Part shown: in pieces, positions 28,039 through 37,396 of the stretch
Numbering within the stretch: the first letter of the stretch is position 1
Layout: each line of letters starts with the position of its first letter
Source of the DNA: Kamptonema formosum PCC 6407
GTDB taxonomy: Bacteria > Cyanobacteriota > Cyanobacteriia > Cyanobacteriales > Microcoleaceae
Direction of reading: 5' to 3'
Assembly: GCF_000332155.1 (NCBI RefSeq)
Contig: NZ_KB235898.1
Coordinates: forward strand, 141,674-205,673
Length of the DNA: 64,000 nucleotides
Notes under the pieces: generated by a model
Told to the model about the DNA's origin: nothing
Seen by the model: only the letters and a program-made list of their open reading frames with translations
The model's database searches: none
Position numbers and translations under genes: made by a program

Positions 28039-28354
28039 AATCTTCCCAATACTCCTTAGCTTTCTCAATATCTTGTTTTTGAGTCTTTTTATCTCCCCCT
28101 ATTAGGAGAAGAACAATTGTTAATCCAACTTGTCCAAAGTACACCCGATAACCAGGGCCATAGTCAATTCTCAGTTCAAATACTCCGTCTCCGACTGAAG
28201 AACTATCGCCCAAATTACCAAATTCAACTCTGTCAAGCCTTGACTTAATTATAACTCTGGCTCTAGTATCTCGGAGCGAGTCATACCAATTCTCAAAAGG
28301 ACTTGTTCCATCGGCTCTCAGGTAGTTCTCAATCTGTCTTGGTTGCACTTCCAT
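28010..28354 (-). CDS. RelE/HigB (Gp49-like) toxin, module 1
   Basis: A 114-aa toxin of the phage-derived Gp49-like/HigB group in the RelE/ParE superfamily. Blocks are FENWYDSLRDTRARVIIKSR, FGNLGDSSSVGDGVFELRI and YGPGYRVYFG, ending in KEYWEDYA. Family members are mRNA endonucleases that act on the ribosome. The gene precedes and overlaps its antitoxin. Residues usual for the family (Arg in RVYFG, Lys in GGDK) are kept, so the toxin looks intact. Confidence 0.88.
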   Translation of the reverse strand: MEVQPRQIENYLRADGTSPFENWYDSLRDTRARVIIKSRLDRVEFGNLGDSSSVGDGVFELRIDYGPGYRVYFGQVGLTIVLLLIGGDKKTQKQDIEKAKEYWEDYANSQNANK

Positions 28355-28443
28355 AATTTTACCGCACTCGCCGATTAATTTCTATAGAACCTGCCAGAAA
28401 TTCAACCCCTAGCGGACGAATAAGAATCACTGTAGTAGCAACT

Positions 28444-28782
28444 TTAGTCGATTCCCATTGTAAATTCATCTTCTTTAATCGTAACTGCCAGCCGGAAACC
28501 TAAAGCATCCAGCAATTCTACAAAACTGTAAATTTCTGCACAGCCACTCGCTGTCAGCATCTTGTCAAGATTCTCATGTTTCAATTTGGCTGAATCAGAA
28601 AGATTATTCATCCTCATCCGAGCTTCAACCACTTTTCTGACTGCATTAGATAGCAGTGCAGGTTCAGGATCTTTTTCTTCCAAAATAGCCTCGATAAAGC
28701 TAGCAGCGTGTTCCGAATCTTTTAAAGACTCAATCAGAAACTCGTCGTAGCTATCACTTTTAGGCATTTTCACTTTTTGCAT
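28444..28782 (-). CDS. HigA-like antitoxin, module 2
   Basis: A 112-aa paralogue of the module 1 antitoxin. The C-terminal half is nearly identical (LTASGCAEIYSFVELLDAL, then GFRLAVTIKEDE), while residues 15-50 differ much more, which may set toxin specificity. The upstream frame is open to 28860, but ATG 28782 or 28767 just at the toxin stop is the likely start. It forms a second HigBA-like module with the toxin at 28760-29098. Confidence 0.8.
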   Translation of the reverse strand: MQKVKMPKSDSYDEFLIESLKDSEHAASFIEAILEEKDPEPALLSNAVRKVVEARMRMNNLSDSAKLKHENLDKMLTASGCAEIYSFVELLDALGFRLAVTIKEDEFTMGID

Positions 28783-29098
28783 AATCTTCCCAATACTCCT
28801 TAGCTTTCTCAATATCTTGTTGTTGCGTACTTTTATCACCGCCACAAAGGAGAAGTACAATAGTTTCTCCTATTTGTCCAAAATAGATCCGGTATCCTGG
28901 GCCATAATTAATTCTAAGTTCCCAGACACCTTCTCCTACCGATCGATAATCTCCCAGATTACCCAGAATAACTCGTTCAAGCCTTGCATCAATTTTAGCT
29001 TGAGCTTTCCCATCTCGCAAACAATTGTACCACTCTAAGAAAGGAATTTTGTCATCTGGTGTAATGTAACGTCGAATTTCTCTTGGTTGCACTTCCAT
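28760..29098 (-). CDS. RelE/HigB (Gp49-like) toxin, module 2
   Basis: A 112-aa paralogue of the module 1 toxin. Shared blocks are FLEWYNCLRDGKAQAKI, NLGDYRSVGEGVWELRI and YGPGYRIYFGQIG; it ends in KEYWEDYAKSENA. The upstream region (TTTTACCGCACTCG) is also shared between modules, so the duplication included the promoter. The toxin looks intact, with the Arg and Lys residues of the family present. Confidence 0.86.
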   Translation of the reverse strand: MEVQPREIRRYITPDDKIPFLEWYNCLRDGKAQAKIDARLERVILGNLGDYRSVGEGVWELRINYGPGYRIYFGQIGETIVLLLCGGDKSTQQQDIEKAKEYWEDYAKSENA

Positions 29099-29244
29099 AA
29101 TTTTACCGCACTCGCTCGCTAATTTCTATAGTAGAGGCAATCCGCACCTATTCCTAAAACAAATCATACTTAAGAGAGAGGCATCTGAGTGATGATCGAG
29201 TAACTCTTAGTAGAGAAAAGTAAGATTCAAAAAAAGTCTCGCCA

Positions 29245-29718
29245 ATGAATGCAAAATTAATCGGGAAAGCAAATCTACTACTTAGCAGCCTAATAGTTAG
29301 CCTGGGAATGTACACCTTCCCAGCATCAGCACAGCAAGTCTCCAATGCTCAAGTTTCCGCACTCGTGGAAGCACTGCGACAAGCCGCACCGCCTAACTCT
29401 CCTAATGATGGAATGTACAGCCAATGGCAAATTTTACCAGGCAATATTCCCCGCTGGTCAAAATTATGTATTAAACAAGAATTAACACCCCAACAATTTG
29501 AGGCGGACACCGCAAAAGCGCGGTCAGTTGTTACCTGTATAGTGGGCGATACTCTGCGCGATGAATATAAAGCTAGCGGTAACAATGAATTATCAGCAGT
29601 ACGTCGTTCAGCTTGTTGGTGGATGACTGGAAAATCGACAGCTTGTAGCAGCGGTGACACCGCTACCTATGTCCAAAAAGTTGTCAATTTTTATCAGCAA
29701 CAACGGAAAAAAAGTTGA
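29245..29718 (+). CDS. Secreted hypothetical protein
   Basis: A 157-aa protein with a clear signal peptide (KANLLLSSLIVSLG, cleavage near FPASAQQ). The mature part has four Cys residues, in LCIKQ, VTCIVGD, SACWWM and STACSS, which could form two disulfides in the periplasm. Repeated blocks are QALRQAA-like helices and NFYQQQRKKS at the end. I do not recognise a family. It is a single gene, divergent from the toxin-antitoxin modules. Confidence 0.7.
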   Translation: MNAKLIGKANLLLSSLIVSLGMYTFPASAQQVSNAQVSALVEALRQAAPPNSPNDGMYSQWQILPGNIPRWSKLCIKQELTPQQFEADTAKARSVVTCIVGDTLRDEYKASGNNELSAVRRSACWWMTGKSTACSSGDTATYVQKVVNFYQQQRKKS

Positions 29719-29779
29719 ACTCAAAGGCTAATTTAGTAATCTGGATAACTGGAGTACCTGTGATACCCCTTTATTCCTT

Positions 29780-29826
29780 AGTCCGCGTAGGCGGACTTTG
29801 TTTGTGTAGTAGCGATTTCAATCGCC
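29780..29826 (+). repeat. Two-hairpin intergenic repeat, copy 3
   Basis: AGTCCGCGTAGGCGGACT, then TTGTTTGTGTAGT, then AGCGATTTCAATCGCC. It follows the secreted protein gene and could act as a transcriptional end. Confidence 0.85.
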
Positions 29827-29857
29827 AAATAATAAACATAATAAACGGGGTATAAAA

Positions 29858-30910
29858 CTACTTTTCAACTTGACTCCTCATCAACCGCTGTACGCTTACC
29901 AAAGCCCGATTTAATTCATAACCTTTGCGTTCAGCATTCTGCAAATAAGCCTGCTGTTCCTCCTCAATCATCTGCACATCTTGACGCACCAAACCATCTA
30001 ATAACTTTTGAGCCGCACCAAACAAACTATCCTTCACAAATCGACGGAATCTCATAGGCAATTTATGCAAACGCCAAAAGGCATTTAATGATGTAAAATG
30101 AATCAAATAAGCCTTAGTTGCAGTAGCGCTAATTGGGCAAACTAAACAGTAAATCTTAAAGTCTTTGCCTAAAGTTGAAACCCAGTGCGGATAAACATAA
30201 CTTACATCGAGCGGTTCTGGATGGAGGCGACGCAAAGCCGGGAAAAATAACTGAGAAATCGACCAAATTTTATCAATTTTGTAATAGCTTTGAGCTTGAT
30301 AGTGAGCATCTACTCTATCAGCATCTTCATCCAAATCTTGTAACACCGGCTCTGCCCAAGCTTGCCAGTCTTGATGCAAATGTCCGTGATACATATCCAT
30401 CAAATTTTCAATTAAAAACGAATAGTGAGCCTGACAGTTAATAACTGAAACTGTGGCAATATAGTTGATATGTTCCCACTCCGGTAAACCTAACAGAGAA
30501 ACTTGTTCTGCTTTAGTTTCGTCCCCTGGAAATAGCCAGATAAAACCGTCTTGTTCTTTAACTGGAAAAGAGCGAATTTTGCAGCTAGGCAACTTTTGAT
30601 TATCTGCTAAATAATCGACTTCTGCACATTCACCGCTAGCATTAAAACGCCATCCATGATAGGCACATTCTAGCAAATCCCCTTTAACTTGACCGTGACT
30701 AAGTTTAACTTGTCGGTGAGGACATCTATCTTCCAATGCGCGAATTTCCTCTGTATTATCTCGATAAATAACTATCGGTTGATTCCAAAGAATAACAGCT
30801 ATAGGTTGAGTTTTAACCTCGTTACTTCGCGCAACTACATACCAGAAATTGTAGTTAATACCTAACTGGCGAATATGATTATTTTGAGTAGTCAAAGTTG
30901 GAGACTGCAT
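29858..30910 (-). CDS. Rieske non-heme iron oxygenase, candidate CruH
   Basis: A 350-aa enzyme. The Rieske cluster motif is C63-x-H65 and C82-x2-H85 (CPHRQVKLSHG, ECAYHGWRF). The catalytic domain has NLMDMYHGHLH (169-179), the usual N/D-x2-H iron site. It is the downstream partner of a FAD/Rieske carotenoid desaturase-like gene, separated by about 190 bases containing repeats. In Synechococcus PCC 7002, CruH oxidises the C-18 methyl groups of renierapurpurin to give synechoxanthin; homology to a Rieske oxygenase plus the neighbour suggest this role here. The link is inference; it could also be an unrelated ring hydroxylase. Confidence 0.8.
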   Translation of the reverse strand: MQSPTLTTQNNHIRQLGINYNFWYVVARSNEVKTQPIAVILWNQPIVIYRDNTEEIRALEDRCPHRQVKLSHGQVKGDLLECAYHGWRFNASGECAEVDYLADNQKLPSCKIRSFPVKEQDGFIWLFPGDETKAEQVSLLGLPEWEHINYIATVSVINCQAHYSFLIENLMDMYHGHLHQDWQAWAEPVLQDLDEDADRVDAHYQAQSYYKIDKIWSISQLFFPALRRLHPEPLDVSYVYPHWVSTLGKDFKIYCLVCPISATATKAYLIHFTSLNAFWRLHKLPMRFRRFVKDSLFGAAQKLLDGLVRQDVQMIEEEQQAYLQNAERKGYELNRALVSVQRLMRSQVEK

Positions 30911-30941
30911 TATTAGTTGTTAGTTGTTAGTTGTTGTTATC
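30911..30941. repeat. Short STRR tract, TTAGTTG type
   Basis: Four to five TTAGTTG heptads directly upstream of the Rieske oxygenase start. Confidence 0.75.
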
Positions 30942-30985
30942 ATGTTGAGGCAATAAATCGGATTTCTTTACATAATTCCTGATTT

Positions 30986-31032
30986 AGTCCGCGCAGGCGG
31001 ACTTTGTTTGTGTAGTAGCGATTTCAATCGCC
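30986..31032 (+). repeat. Two-hairpin intergenic repeat, copy 4
   Basis: AGTCCGCGCAGGCGGACT, TTGTTTGTGTAGT, AGCGATTTCAATCGCC: almost identical to copy 3, one base changed in the loop region of stem 1. Confidence 0.85.
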
Positions 31033-31051
31033 GAATGATTAAGGAAGGATC

Positions 31052-31098
31052 TAACAGTTAACCGTTAACTGTTAACAGTTAACAGTTAACAGTTAACA
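31052..31098. repeat. STRR heptad tract, GTTAACA type
   Basis: About six tandem GTTAACA/GTTAACC heptads. The unit matches the tract before ftsI. Confidence 0.85.
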
Positions 31099-31102
31099 AA
31101 AA

Positions 31103-33052
31103 TTAGATTTTCAAGAACCCCTCTGGATTCACAGTTAGGAGAGTTCGCCTTTGCAATCCCTCCTGATGTATAATCTCATTAGCTGCTAGCAAACCACTGC
31201 TAACTGCCCTTTCCATTAAACCACAAGGAAATGGCATTTTAACCCAATCGCCAGCAAACAAAAGATTAGGCACATTGCAAGAAGTTTGGGGACGTTCCGC
31301 ATAACTTCCTGGTGGATAACCGGAAAAATTCTTTTGATTAACCAGTTCCCGATGTAACATATTGGCTGCTTTTAGTGAGGGTACAATTTCATAGAGTTCT
31401 TCCTCAAAAGTAGCCAGCAAAACCTGCTGATTTGGGAATTTTTTCTCCTTGTAACAGTAAGCGTGTAATTCGACAACACTACCGCCAGTCTGCTGATGCC
31501 ACTCGATAAATTGATCTTGAATTCGATGGTAAAGGGTAATGCTGTCGGTTAGTTGATAACCGGAAAGGGAAGTAAAGTTACTGTGTTCCCATTCAAAATC
31601 TCGGTCAAACCAGAAGCGAGCAACAGCAAATGGATCTGCCAAGTTCAACTTTTCTATCTGACTTTGTACTGACTGATTTACATCACCACTCATTAAAGTA
31701 AATAGGTGTTGCACCCCTGGCACATCAGTAGCAAAAACATAGTAATCAGCCTGCACTGTTTCTTGAGAGTTGGGAACAGAATTTTTATTGACAGCCGCTA
31801 ATAATTGTAACTCATCTTGCTGCCGCTCCACCACTTTAAAACGCGGTAAATCCCTTCGAGCTGGCCCCGCTATAACTCGTCCTTCAGTATCAAAAATTGC
31901 TCCGTGACAAGGACAATGAAATTTACCGTCATCCTCTCGCTTAACCGTACAACCTTGGTGAGTACAGGTGAGAGAAATTGCCTCTTTTCCATTCGCTGTG
32001 GTGGCAAATACGCGATCTCCTGCTCCGAAATATTCCGTAGCCGAACCATCATTAAGGAAAGAGTTTTTCTGTACCCAAAAAGGTACATTACTCTGGACAT
32101 TTCCTACTTGATAGCTCAAAGCGTCAATCTTACCATTTTTGCAGTTAATGGCGGTGATAGCGACATCACTTAATACTTTTCCGCCTTTACTTGCAATTGC
32201 CTTAGCAATAGGGTTAACTAAACTTGTACCCATATCTTGCCGCGTACCGTTGAAGGCCAAACCCTCTGGATTGCCAAAAAAATAGAAGTGAAAAAATTGC
32301 ATTAATTCTCCCACGCTCAATCGATCGGGAGCATTGAGGCTAGACTTAGCAAAGGGTAGAAAATACAAGTCATAAAGCCCTCGCGGAAACTCATCTTTTA
32401 CCCAGTCAGCAACGGATATATTATCGAGTCGCTGAAAACTTTTCTGAGCTTGGAAGCCGCCAATTTCTCTAAAAACTTCCCAGTGAGCAGGTTTGGTGAG
32501 ATCGATTCCCCAGCGCAAACGGTTGGGAGAGGCTACGGCTAAATCCACTACATTCCAGGGAAAAGCTGAATGGTTGGGACGGAATACTTCCGGCTTGTAT
32601 TTGCCATCTCGAAAGACCACAGCGTAGGATTCTAAAGAAAGAAAATTATCGGTAATTTTCAGTTCTTTAACTAGGCTATTGAGGTTATAATATTGAGGGA
32701 AGAAACCGTGAAATCCGTGTTCCATCATAAAAGTTTCGTTGCCGACTTGGATCGGCCAACTGGCGATTTTGCCTCCGAGTTGAGGCGATCGCTCCAAAAG
32801 CGTCACGGTAAAACCCCTCTGAGAAAGTTCGTAGGCACTGGCGAGCCCAGCTAAGCCAGCGCCAACAACCACAACGCTTGTGGGGCGATTCAGGAGTCGT
32901 GGCAAGTTCAAACTATCTTGCTGAAAAACGGCTGGCTGCGGCTTTGAGAAGCGGGAGTAGCCCAGCAATCCTCCGGCGGCACTCACACCGAGCAATTTCA
33001 GGGCTGTCCGTCGAGAAACTGGTTGCGATCGCAGTGAATTGAATTGACTCAT
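31103..33052 (-). CDS. FAD-dependent carotenoid desaturase-like protein with Rieske domain, candidate CruE
   Basis: A 649-aa protein with a twin-arginine-type start (SRRTALKLLGVSAAGG). The FAD site is VVVGAGLAGLASAYELSQRG (59-80). A Rieske domain is inserted at about 362-385 with CTHQGC and CPCHG: C363/H365 and C380/H383 bind the cluster, and C368/C382 could form the disulfide of high-potential Rieske proteins. The C-terminal LFAGDWVKMPFPCGLMERAV is typical of carotenoid desaturases. CruE/CrtU-type beta-carotene desaturase/methyltransferases have this make-up, and the Rieske oxygenase next to it fits CruH. Synechoxanthin or a related aromatic carotenoid is the likely product; this is inference from known pathways. 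Confidence 0.82.
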   Translation of the reverse strand: MSQFNSLRSQPVSRRTALKLLGVSAAGGLLGYSRFSKPQPAVFQQDSLNLPRLLNRPTSVVVVGAGLAGLASAYELSQRGFTVTLLERSPQLGGKIASWPIQVGNETFMMEHGFHGFFPQYYNLNSLVKELKITDNFLSLESYAVVFRDGKYKPEVFRPNHSAFPWNVVDLAVASPNRLRWGIDLTKPAHWEVFREIGGFQAQKSFQRLDNISVADWVKDEFPRGLYDLYFLPFAKSSLNAPDRLSVGELMQFFHFYFFGNPEGLAFNGTRQDMGTSLVNPIAKAIASKGGKVLSDVAITAINCKNGKIDALSYQVGNVQSNVPFWVQKNSFLNDGSATEYFGAGDRVFATTANGKEAISLTCTHQGCTVKREDDGKFHCPCHGAIFDTEGRVIAGPARRDLPRFKVVERQQDELQLLAAVNKNSVPNSQETVQADYYVFATDVPGVQHLFTLMSGDVNQSVQSQIEKLNLADPFAVARFWFDRDFEWEHSNFTSLSGYQLTDSITLYHRIQDQFIEWHQQTGGSVVELHAYCYKEKKFPNQQVLLATFEEELYEIVPSLKAANMLHRELVNQKNFSGYPPGSYAERPQTSCNVPNLLFAGDWVKMPFPCGLMERAVSSGLLAANEIIHQEGLQRRTLLTVNPEGFLKI

Positions 33053-33307
33053 CAGCAGTACAGATTAACAGCGTCACGTTAAATGGGTAACAGACAATAC
33101 GCCCAGACCGATCTTTGATGGCATAGGTCTTAGAGTATCAAGAAACCCTTAATCAGATTAACGTTGAGTGAGCTTTCTTGCAGCGGCCGATGGGCAGTTT
33201 GGAGGCAATTTACTCGCGATCGCGGTTTTATCAAAAAACTGACTGCAAGCCCATTGGCAATAGCTGCCTGGGATAAACGCTGTCTATTCTCACAATCCGC
33301 GTTACGA

Positions 33308-34597
33308 TTAACTCTTTAATCGTTGATTTAATTTCTGAATCTTCCTAGCAAAATATTCTTGCTTGTGATTCAACTGTTTAGCAACTTCTAACCCTCTTTG
33401 ATAGGCAGCTAAAGCTTCGGAGTAAGCCTTCAACTCCATATAAACTTGACCAATTCGATCGTAAGTTTCCATTACCCCATACAGATTGTAAGACTGCTGC
33501 TCGACAGTCAACTGCACTTGATAAATCTTCAAAGCGGCATCCCACTGTTTTTGCGAACGGTAGAGTTTTGCCATTTTTTCCAAAGCTTCGCTAGCCACAG
33601 CAAATTGTTGAACCACCAAGGCTGAGGCATAAGCTTCTTGATAGTATTGATTTGCTAAATTCAGTTGACCGAGCACTTCGTAATTAGAGGCAATCTCCAT
33701 TTTTAAAGGAGGAACCGCCTTAAGATTTTGCTGGCTCAAATATAGGGAAGTTAATTTTTCCCTAGCCGCGATCGCTTGCAAAGGTTTTCGCGACTGCTCG
33801 TACATATAAGCCAACTGTTTAAGCGATTCCTCTTCAGTAGGAGCAGGTACAGGTATCGCCGTCGTAGTCGTACCATTACCAGACTCAGATGGGTTACGAT
33901 TTGGTACGGTGGGATCGACCACAAACAAATCGCGATGATCCTGAATTAAAGCTGCTAATTCCTCATAGACACCAGCCGCTTTTTCGTAGCTAAACCAATT
34001 AGCATGAAGTTGTGCGATCGTCCTCAAAGTTTGCGCTTCTGTTAGTATCTCCGAGCGCGATCGCGCCCCCTCTAAAATTTTCTGATAAACTTCCACTGCT
34101 GGCCCTTTTGCCCGCACCTGTTGAAAAGCCAAACCCAGTCCTTGCAACAACTCGGCATTCACAGGAGATTCAGACAAAACTTCCTTTTGAATAGCTTGTA
34201 ACCGCTGGGTAATAAACTGCAACTCAAGCTGCTGACTCCGATCCCAAGCAACTTTACCAACCCGACTTAGCGCTTCTACTTCCGCCGCCGGGCCCAGATA
34301 ACGTCGCAACCGCAATTCCCGATTCCAAATTTCAAAAGCTCCTGGCGTATCCGCAGCTTGCAGCTTAGCGATCGCCTCTAAGTTTAACCGATCCAGAGCC
34401 GCCGCCAATTCTTGACTTTGCTCTGGATCGAGATTTTCACCTTTTTTAGGAGGTGTAGGCAGCAGGGGATCGGGTGTGGTAATCTCAAGCGGATTGGGAG
34501 AAAATTGATCCAAGGTGGGTTGATTAGTTTGGCCGTTAGCAACAGAACCAGCGCACAACCATAAAGAAAACAAGGTAAAACTTGCCACGCGAACCAT
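33308..34597 (-). CDS. Exported TPR protein
   Basis: A 429-aa protein with a signal peptide (VASFTLFSLWLCAGSVANGQ). After a Pro-rich linker (about 25-60) the rest is helical TPR repeats, for example AVEVYQKILEGARSR, NQYYQEAYASALV, AALKIYQVQ-like and ALAAYQRGLEVAKQLN. TPR arrays bind partner proteins, here in the periplasm. The frame is open to 34645, but that start would be only nine bases from the divergent lipoprotein start; ATG 34597, directly before the signal peptide, leaves room for promoters. Function beyond protein binding is unknown. Confidence 0.78.
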   Translation of the reverse strand: MVRVASFTLFSLWLCAGSVANGQTNQPTLDQFSPNPLEITTPDPLLPTPPKKGENLDPEQSQELAAALDRLNLEAIAKLQAADTPGAFEIWNRELRLRRYLGPAAEVEALSRVGKVAWDRSQQLELQFITQRLQAIQKEVLSESPVNAELLQGLGLAFQQVRAKGPAVEVYQKILEGARSRSEILTEAQTLRTIAQLHANWFSYEKAAGVYEELAALIQDHRDLFVVDPTVPNRNPSESGNGTTTTAIPVPAPTEEESLKQLAYMYEQSRKPLQAIAAREKLTSLYLSQQNLKAVPPLKMEIASNYEVLGQLNLANQYYQEAYASALVVQQFAVASEALEKMAKLYRSQKQWDAALKIYQVQLTVEQQSYNLYGVMETYDRIGQVYMELKAYSEALAAYQRGLEVAKQLNHKQEYFARKIQKLNQRLKS

Positions 34598-34654
34598 TGC
34601 GTTACCACGACACCAAAGCCATTTCTGAACCGTCACATCTTGCATATCAAAACA

Positions 34655-35881
34655 ATGCTACAAACAAATAAAAATAAATCAGGGAACCCCATCAATAAGT
34701 TAGCACACCTATTAAGCCAGCGCATCTTGCACTTATTCAGTTTAGCCATAATTTTATTAACTTTGACTACAGCCTGTAGCCCTCCTCAAGCAGTCGCCAA
34801 GGATCGAACTTTCCTAGACCTCTCCCTCGACTTCTTAAGCGAGTATCAACTACCAAAAATCAACTTTGACGATCTCCCCGTTGGCGGTTTATCAGGAATT
34901 GCTTACGATGGCAAAGGTACTGCGACTTCTACAGATCCTGCCTTTCGATTTTATGCCATCTCTGACGATCCCAGCGCATACGGTGACGCGAGATTTTATA
35001 CTCTCAAACTCAAGCTGGCAGAGGCCGATACAGGAAAATTTGCCATCGATAGAGTCGCAGTTGAAGGTATTACTTATCTCGCCGACAAAGACGGAAAAAC
35101 CTTCTCGAAAGATTCCATAAACCCTGAAGGTATAGCCATTTCTCCCCGCAAGTCAGTATTTGTTGCCAGCGAAGGCGTAACCCATCTTGGCATTCCTCCT
35201 TTTGTCCGAGAATTTGACTTAAAAACTGGGAAAATCCGAGGAAGCGTGCCCATACCAGAGCGTTATCTTCCCGATAACACAGATGAAAAGCAAGGCCAGG
35301 GAGTAGTTGACAATTTAGGCTTTGAATCCTTAACTATAGACCCAGAAAGCTGGAGTGCTGATGGTCTCGATCCGTTTCGGATCTTTACAGCTATAGAAGC
35401 CCCTTTAATGCAAGATAGCGACCCAGAGCAGGTAAAAAATCTCCGCTTATTGCATTATGTCATAGTCGATAAAACAGCGCAATTAGTTTCAGAAAATTTC
35501 TATCAGCTCGATCCGGCTCCTTTGACTATTTTGAATGGATTAACAGAATTAGTAGCTATAGGTAAAGGCGGTCACTTGCTCAGTTTAGAGCGTAGTTTTG
35601 GGGTTTATGGATATGGCGCTAAGATTTTTCAGTTAGCATTAGGAGGTGCTACTGATACTTCTAGAATTTACAGCTTGAAGGGTAAGGTGACAACGGCTGA
35701 ACCCGTGAAGAAAAAGCTATTACTAGATTTGAAGGATTTGGAAATTCCTCTGTACAATTTGGAGGGAATGACTCTAGGGCCGCGTTTGCCAGATGGTAGT
35801 CAGAGTTTAGTATTAGTGAGCGATGATAATTTTGATGAGGAGCAAAAAACTCAGTTTCTATTGTTTCGCTTGAAAGTATAA
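34655..35881 (+). CDS. Lipoprotein, esterase-like domain of the phytase family
   Basis: A 408-aa protein. A lipoprotein signal (LAIILLTLTTAC, Cys about residue 41) anchors it to a membrane. The rest matches the esterase-like activity of phytase family domain (PF13449): LPVGGLSGIAYD, YAISDD, INPEGIAI, VASEG and NLEGMTLGPRL. It forms a beta-propeller-like extracytoplasmic domain; the substrate in cyanobacteria is unknown. A TTG at 34640 is in frame but ATG 34655 is preferred. It is divergent from the TPR gene. Confidence 0.85.
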   Translation: MLQTNKNKSGNPINKLAHLLSQRILHLFSLAIILLTLTTACSPPQAVAKDRTFLDLSLDFLSEYQLPKINFDDLPVGGLSGIAYDGKGTATSTDPAFRFYAISDDPSAYGDARFYTLKLKLAEADTGKFAIDRVAVEGITYLADKDGKTFSKDSINPEGIAISPRKSVFVASEGVTHLGIPPFVREFDLKTGKIRGSVPIPERYLPDNTDEKQGQGVVDNLGFESLTIDPESWSADGLDPFRIFTAIEAPLMQDSDPEQVKNLRLLHYVIVDKTAQLVSENFYQLDPAPLTILNGLTELVAIGKGGHLLSLERSFGVYGYGAKIFQLALGGATDTSRIYSLKGKVTTAEPVKKKLLLDLKDLEIPLYNLEGMTLGPRLPDGSQSLVLVSDDNFDEEQKTQFLLFRLKV

Positions 35882-36185
35882 GTAGAAGGAAGAAGGAAGA
35901 AGGAAGAAGGAAGGATTTAGTTATCTAAGAGAGAAGGAAGATACGTAATTCTGCGTAATTCCTGATTTATTCCTTTTCCCTCTCCTAAAAGGAGAGGGAA
36001 GAGAGAGATAGTTCGGGAGTTGGGGGATTAGGTCAAACAATGTAGCATTGAGTAATGCTATAGCAACCCCTGTCGTCAGTTAAGACGTTCTGAGTTCCAC
36101 CAAACTCGCTGATTTTATTCCCTTCTTTCCCTAGCCCCTAGCCCCTAGTCCCTAGCCCCTAACCGCTGAAAGCGGTTCCTGACCC
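35882..36185. other. Gene-free stretch with two STRR tracts
   Basis: Heptads GAAGGAA (35883-35915) follow the lipoprotein gene and CCCCTAG heptads (36129-36161) precede the SPFH gene end. A small hairpin AACCGCTGAAAGCGGTT lies at 36161-36177. No open frame is seen. Confidence 0.65.
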
Positions 36186-37163
36186 CTAAGACAACTTCTT
36201 CAAATCAGAATTAGCCACCTCATTACCAACAATAGATCGCATTCCCTCTAAAGTTGCGGGTATACTGCGCGGGTCCATAAACATCACCTTGCTGCTGTCG
36301 CTGCTACCAATTTTTAGACCCATATCTAAATAGTTTTGAGCTAGTAAAAACTGGAGTGCTTCGCGAGCATTCGGGTCATTTTCCAGAGTTTTGCCAATAA
36401 TTTGCAATGCTTCAGCAGTCGCCTGAGCTTTAAGAACTTGACTTTGGCGTTCCGCCTGAGCTTTGAGAACGATCGCTTTTTGCTGCGCCTCGGCCTCCAA
36501 AATTGTCGATTTCTGACGCGCTTGTGCGTCCAAAACTTGAGCTTCTGCTCTACCTTGAGCGCTATTAATTGCCGAATCCCGTTCCCCTTCAGATGTCAGA
36601 ATTGCTGCACGTTTGCGCCTGTCGGCCGCCATTTGCAATTCCATTGATTCTTGCACTGTCTGGGAAGGAACAATATCCCGCAATTCTACCCGCGTTACTT
36701 TCACTCCCCAAGGATCGGTAGCAATGTCTAAATCTCGGAGTAAAATTTCATTAATTTGAGAACGGGCCGTAAAGGTTTGTTCTAGATCGAGTTGACCCAT
36801 TTCCGAGCGAATTTGCGTCAGCACCATATTTACCATTGCTGACTGAAGATTTTCTACTTTATAGTAGGCTTTTTCCATGTCCATAATCCGCCAGTAGACC
36901 ACCGCATCTACTGTAAAAGAAACGTTATCGCGGGTAATACAGGCTTGGGGGGGAATGTCTAAGACTTTTTCGCGGATAGTTTGTTCATAGACGACGCGAT
37001 CGAGAAAAGGGATGACAAAATTAAGACCAGGTTCCAATTTTTTGCCGCTATATTTGCCCAAGGTTTCGACTAAGGCTTCGTTCCCTTGATTGACAATTTT
37101 AATAGAGCCTGCGATCGTAGAACCGCCTAGAGCTAAAAATACGAGTAAAAAAAATCCTTCCAT
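36186..37163 (-). CDS. SPFH/stomatin-like membrane protein
   Basis: A 325-aa protein: one N-terminal membrane helix ([18 protein letters not shown]), then an SPFH/band 7 domain ([46 protein letters not shown]), then a coiled coil of AEAQ/LKAQA repeats and [12 protein letters not shown]. It is a QmcA/stomatin type scaffold that usually works with NfeD. The frame is open to 37328, but residues 1-55 of that frame come from an STRR repeat tract; AGGAGAA before ATG 37163 fixes the start. The nfeD gene lies 230 bases upstream in the same direction. Confidence 0.93.
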   Translation of the reverse strand: MEGFFLLVFLALGGSTIAGSIKIVNQGNEALVETLGKYSGKKLEPGLNFVIPFLDRVVYEQTIREKVLDIPPQACITRDNVSFTVDAVVYWRIMDMEKAYYKVENLQSAMVNMVLTQIRSEMGQLDLEQTFTARSQINEILLRDLDIATDPWGVKVTRVELRDIVPSQTVQESMELQMAADRRKRAAILTSEGERDSAINSAQGRAEAQVLDAQARQKSTILEAEAQQKAIVLKAQAERQSQVLKAQATAEALQIIGKTLENDPNAREALQFLLAQNYLDMGLKIGSSDSSKVMFMDPRSIPATLEGMRSIVGNEVANSDLKKLS

Positions 37164-37238
37164 TTCAATTTCTCCTAAATAAATAGTAACTACCAAAGTA
37201 GTGAGGACATTCTGGTTTCCACCAAACCCCCTGATTTT

Positions 37239-37394
37239 CTTCCCTTCTTCCCTTCTTCCCTTCTTCCCTTCTTCCCTTCTTCCCCTTCTTCCCTTCTTCC
37301 CCATCTCCCCATCTCCCCATCTCCCCATCTCCCCCTCTTCCCTAGCCCCTAGCCCCTAGCCCCTAGCCCCTTCTTCCCCTAGCCCCTAGCCCCT
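37239..37394. repeat. STRR heptad tract, CCCTTCTT/CCCCATC/CCCTAG type
   Basis: A long tract of CCCTTCTT, then CCCCATCT, then CCCCTAG units lies between nfeD and the SPFH gene. It separates two genes that are usually adjacent. Confidence 0.88.
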
Positions 37395-37396
37395 AT

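Noticed and set aside
36186..37328. Longer SPFH protein with 55 extra N-terminal residues
   Set aside because: The extra residues (GKKGRR repeats) come from an STRR tract; AGGAGAA marks the start at 37163.
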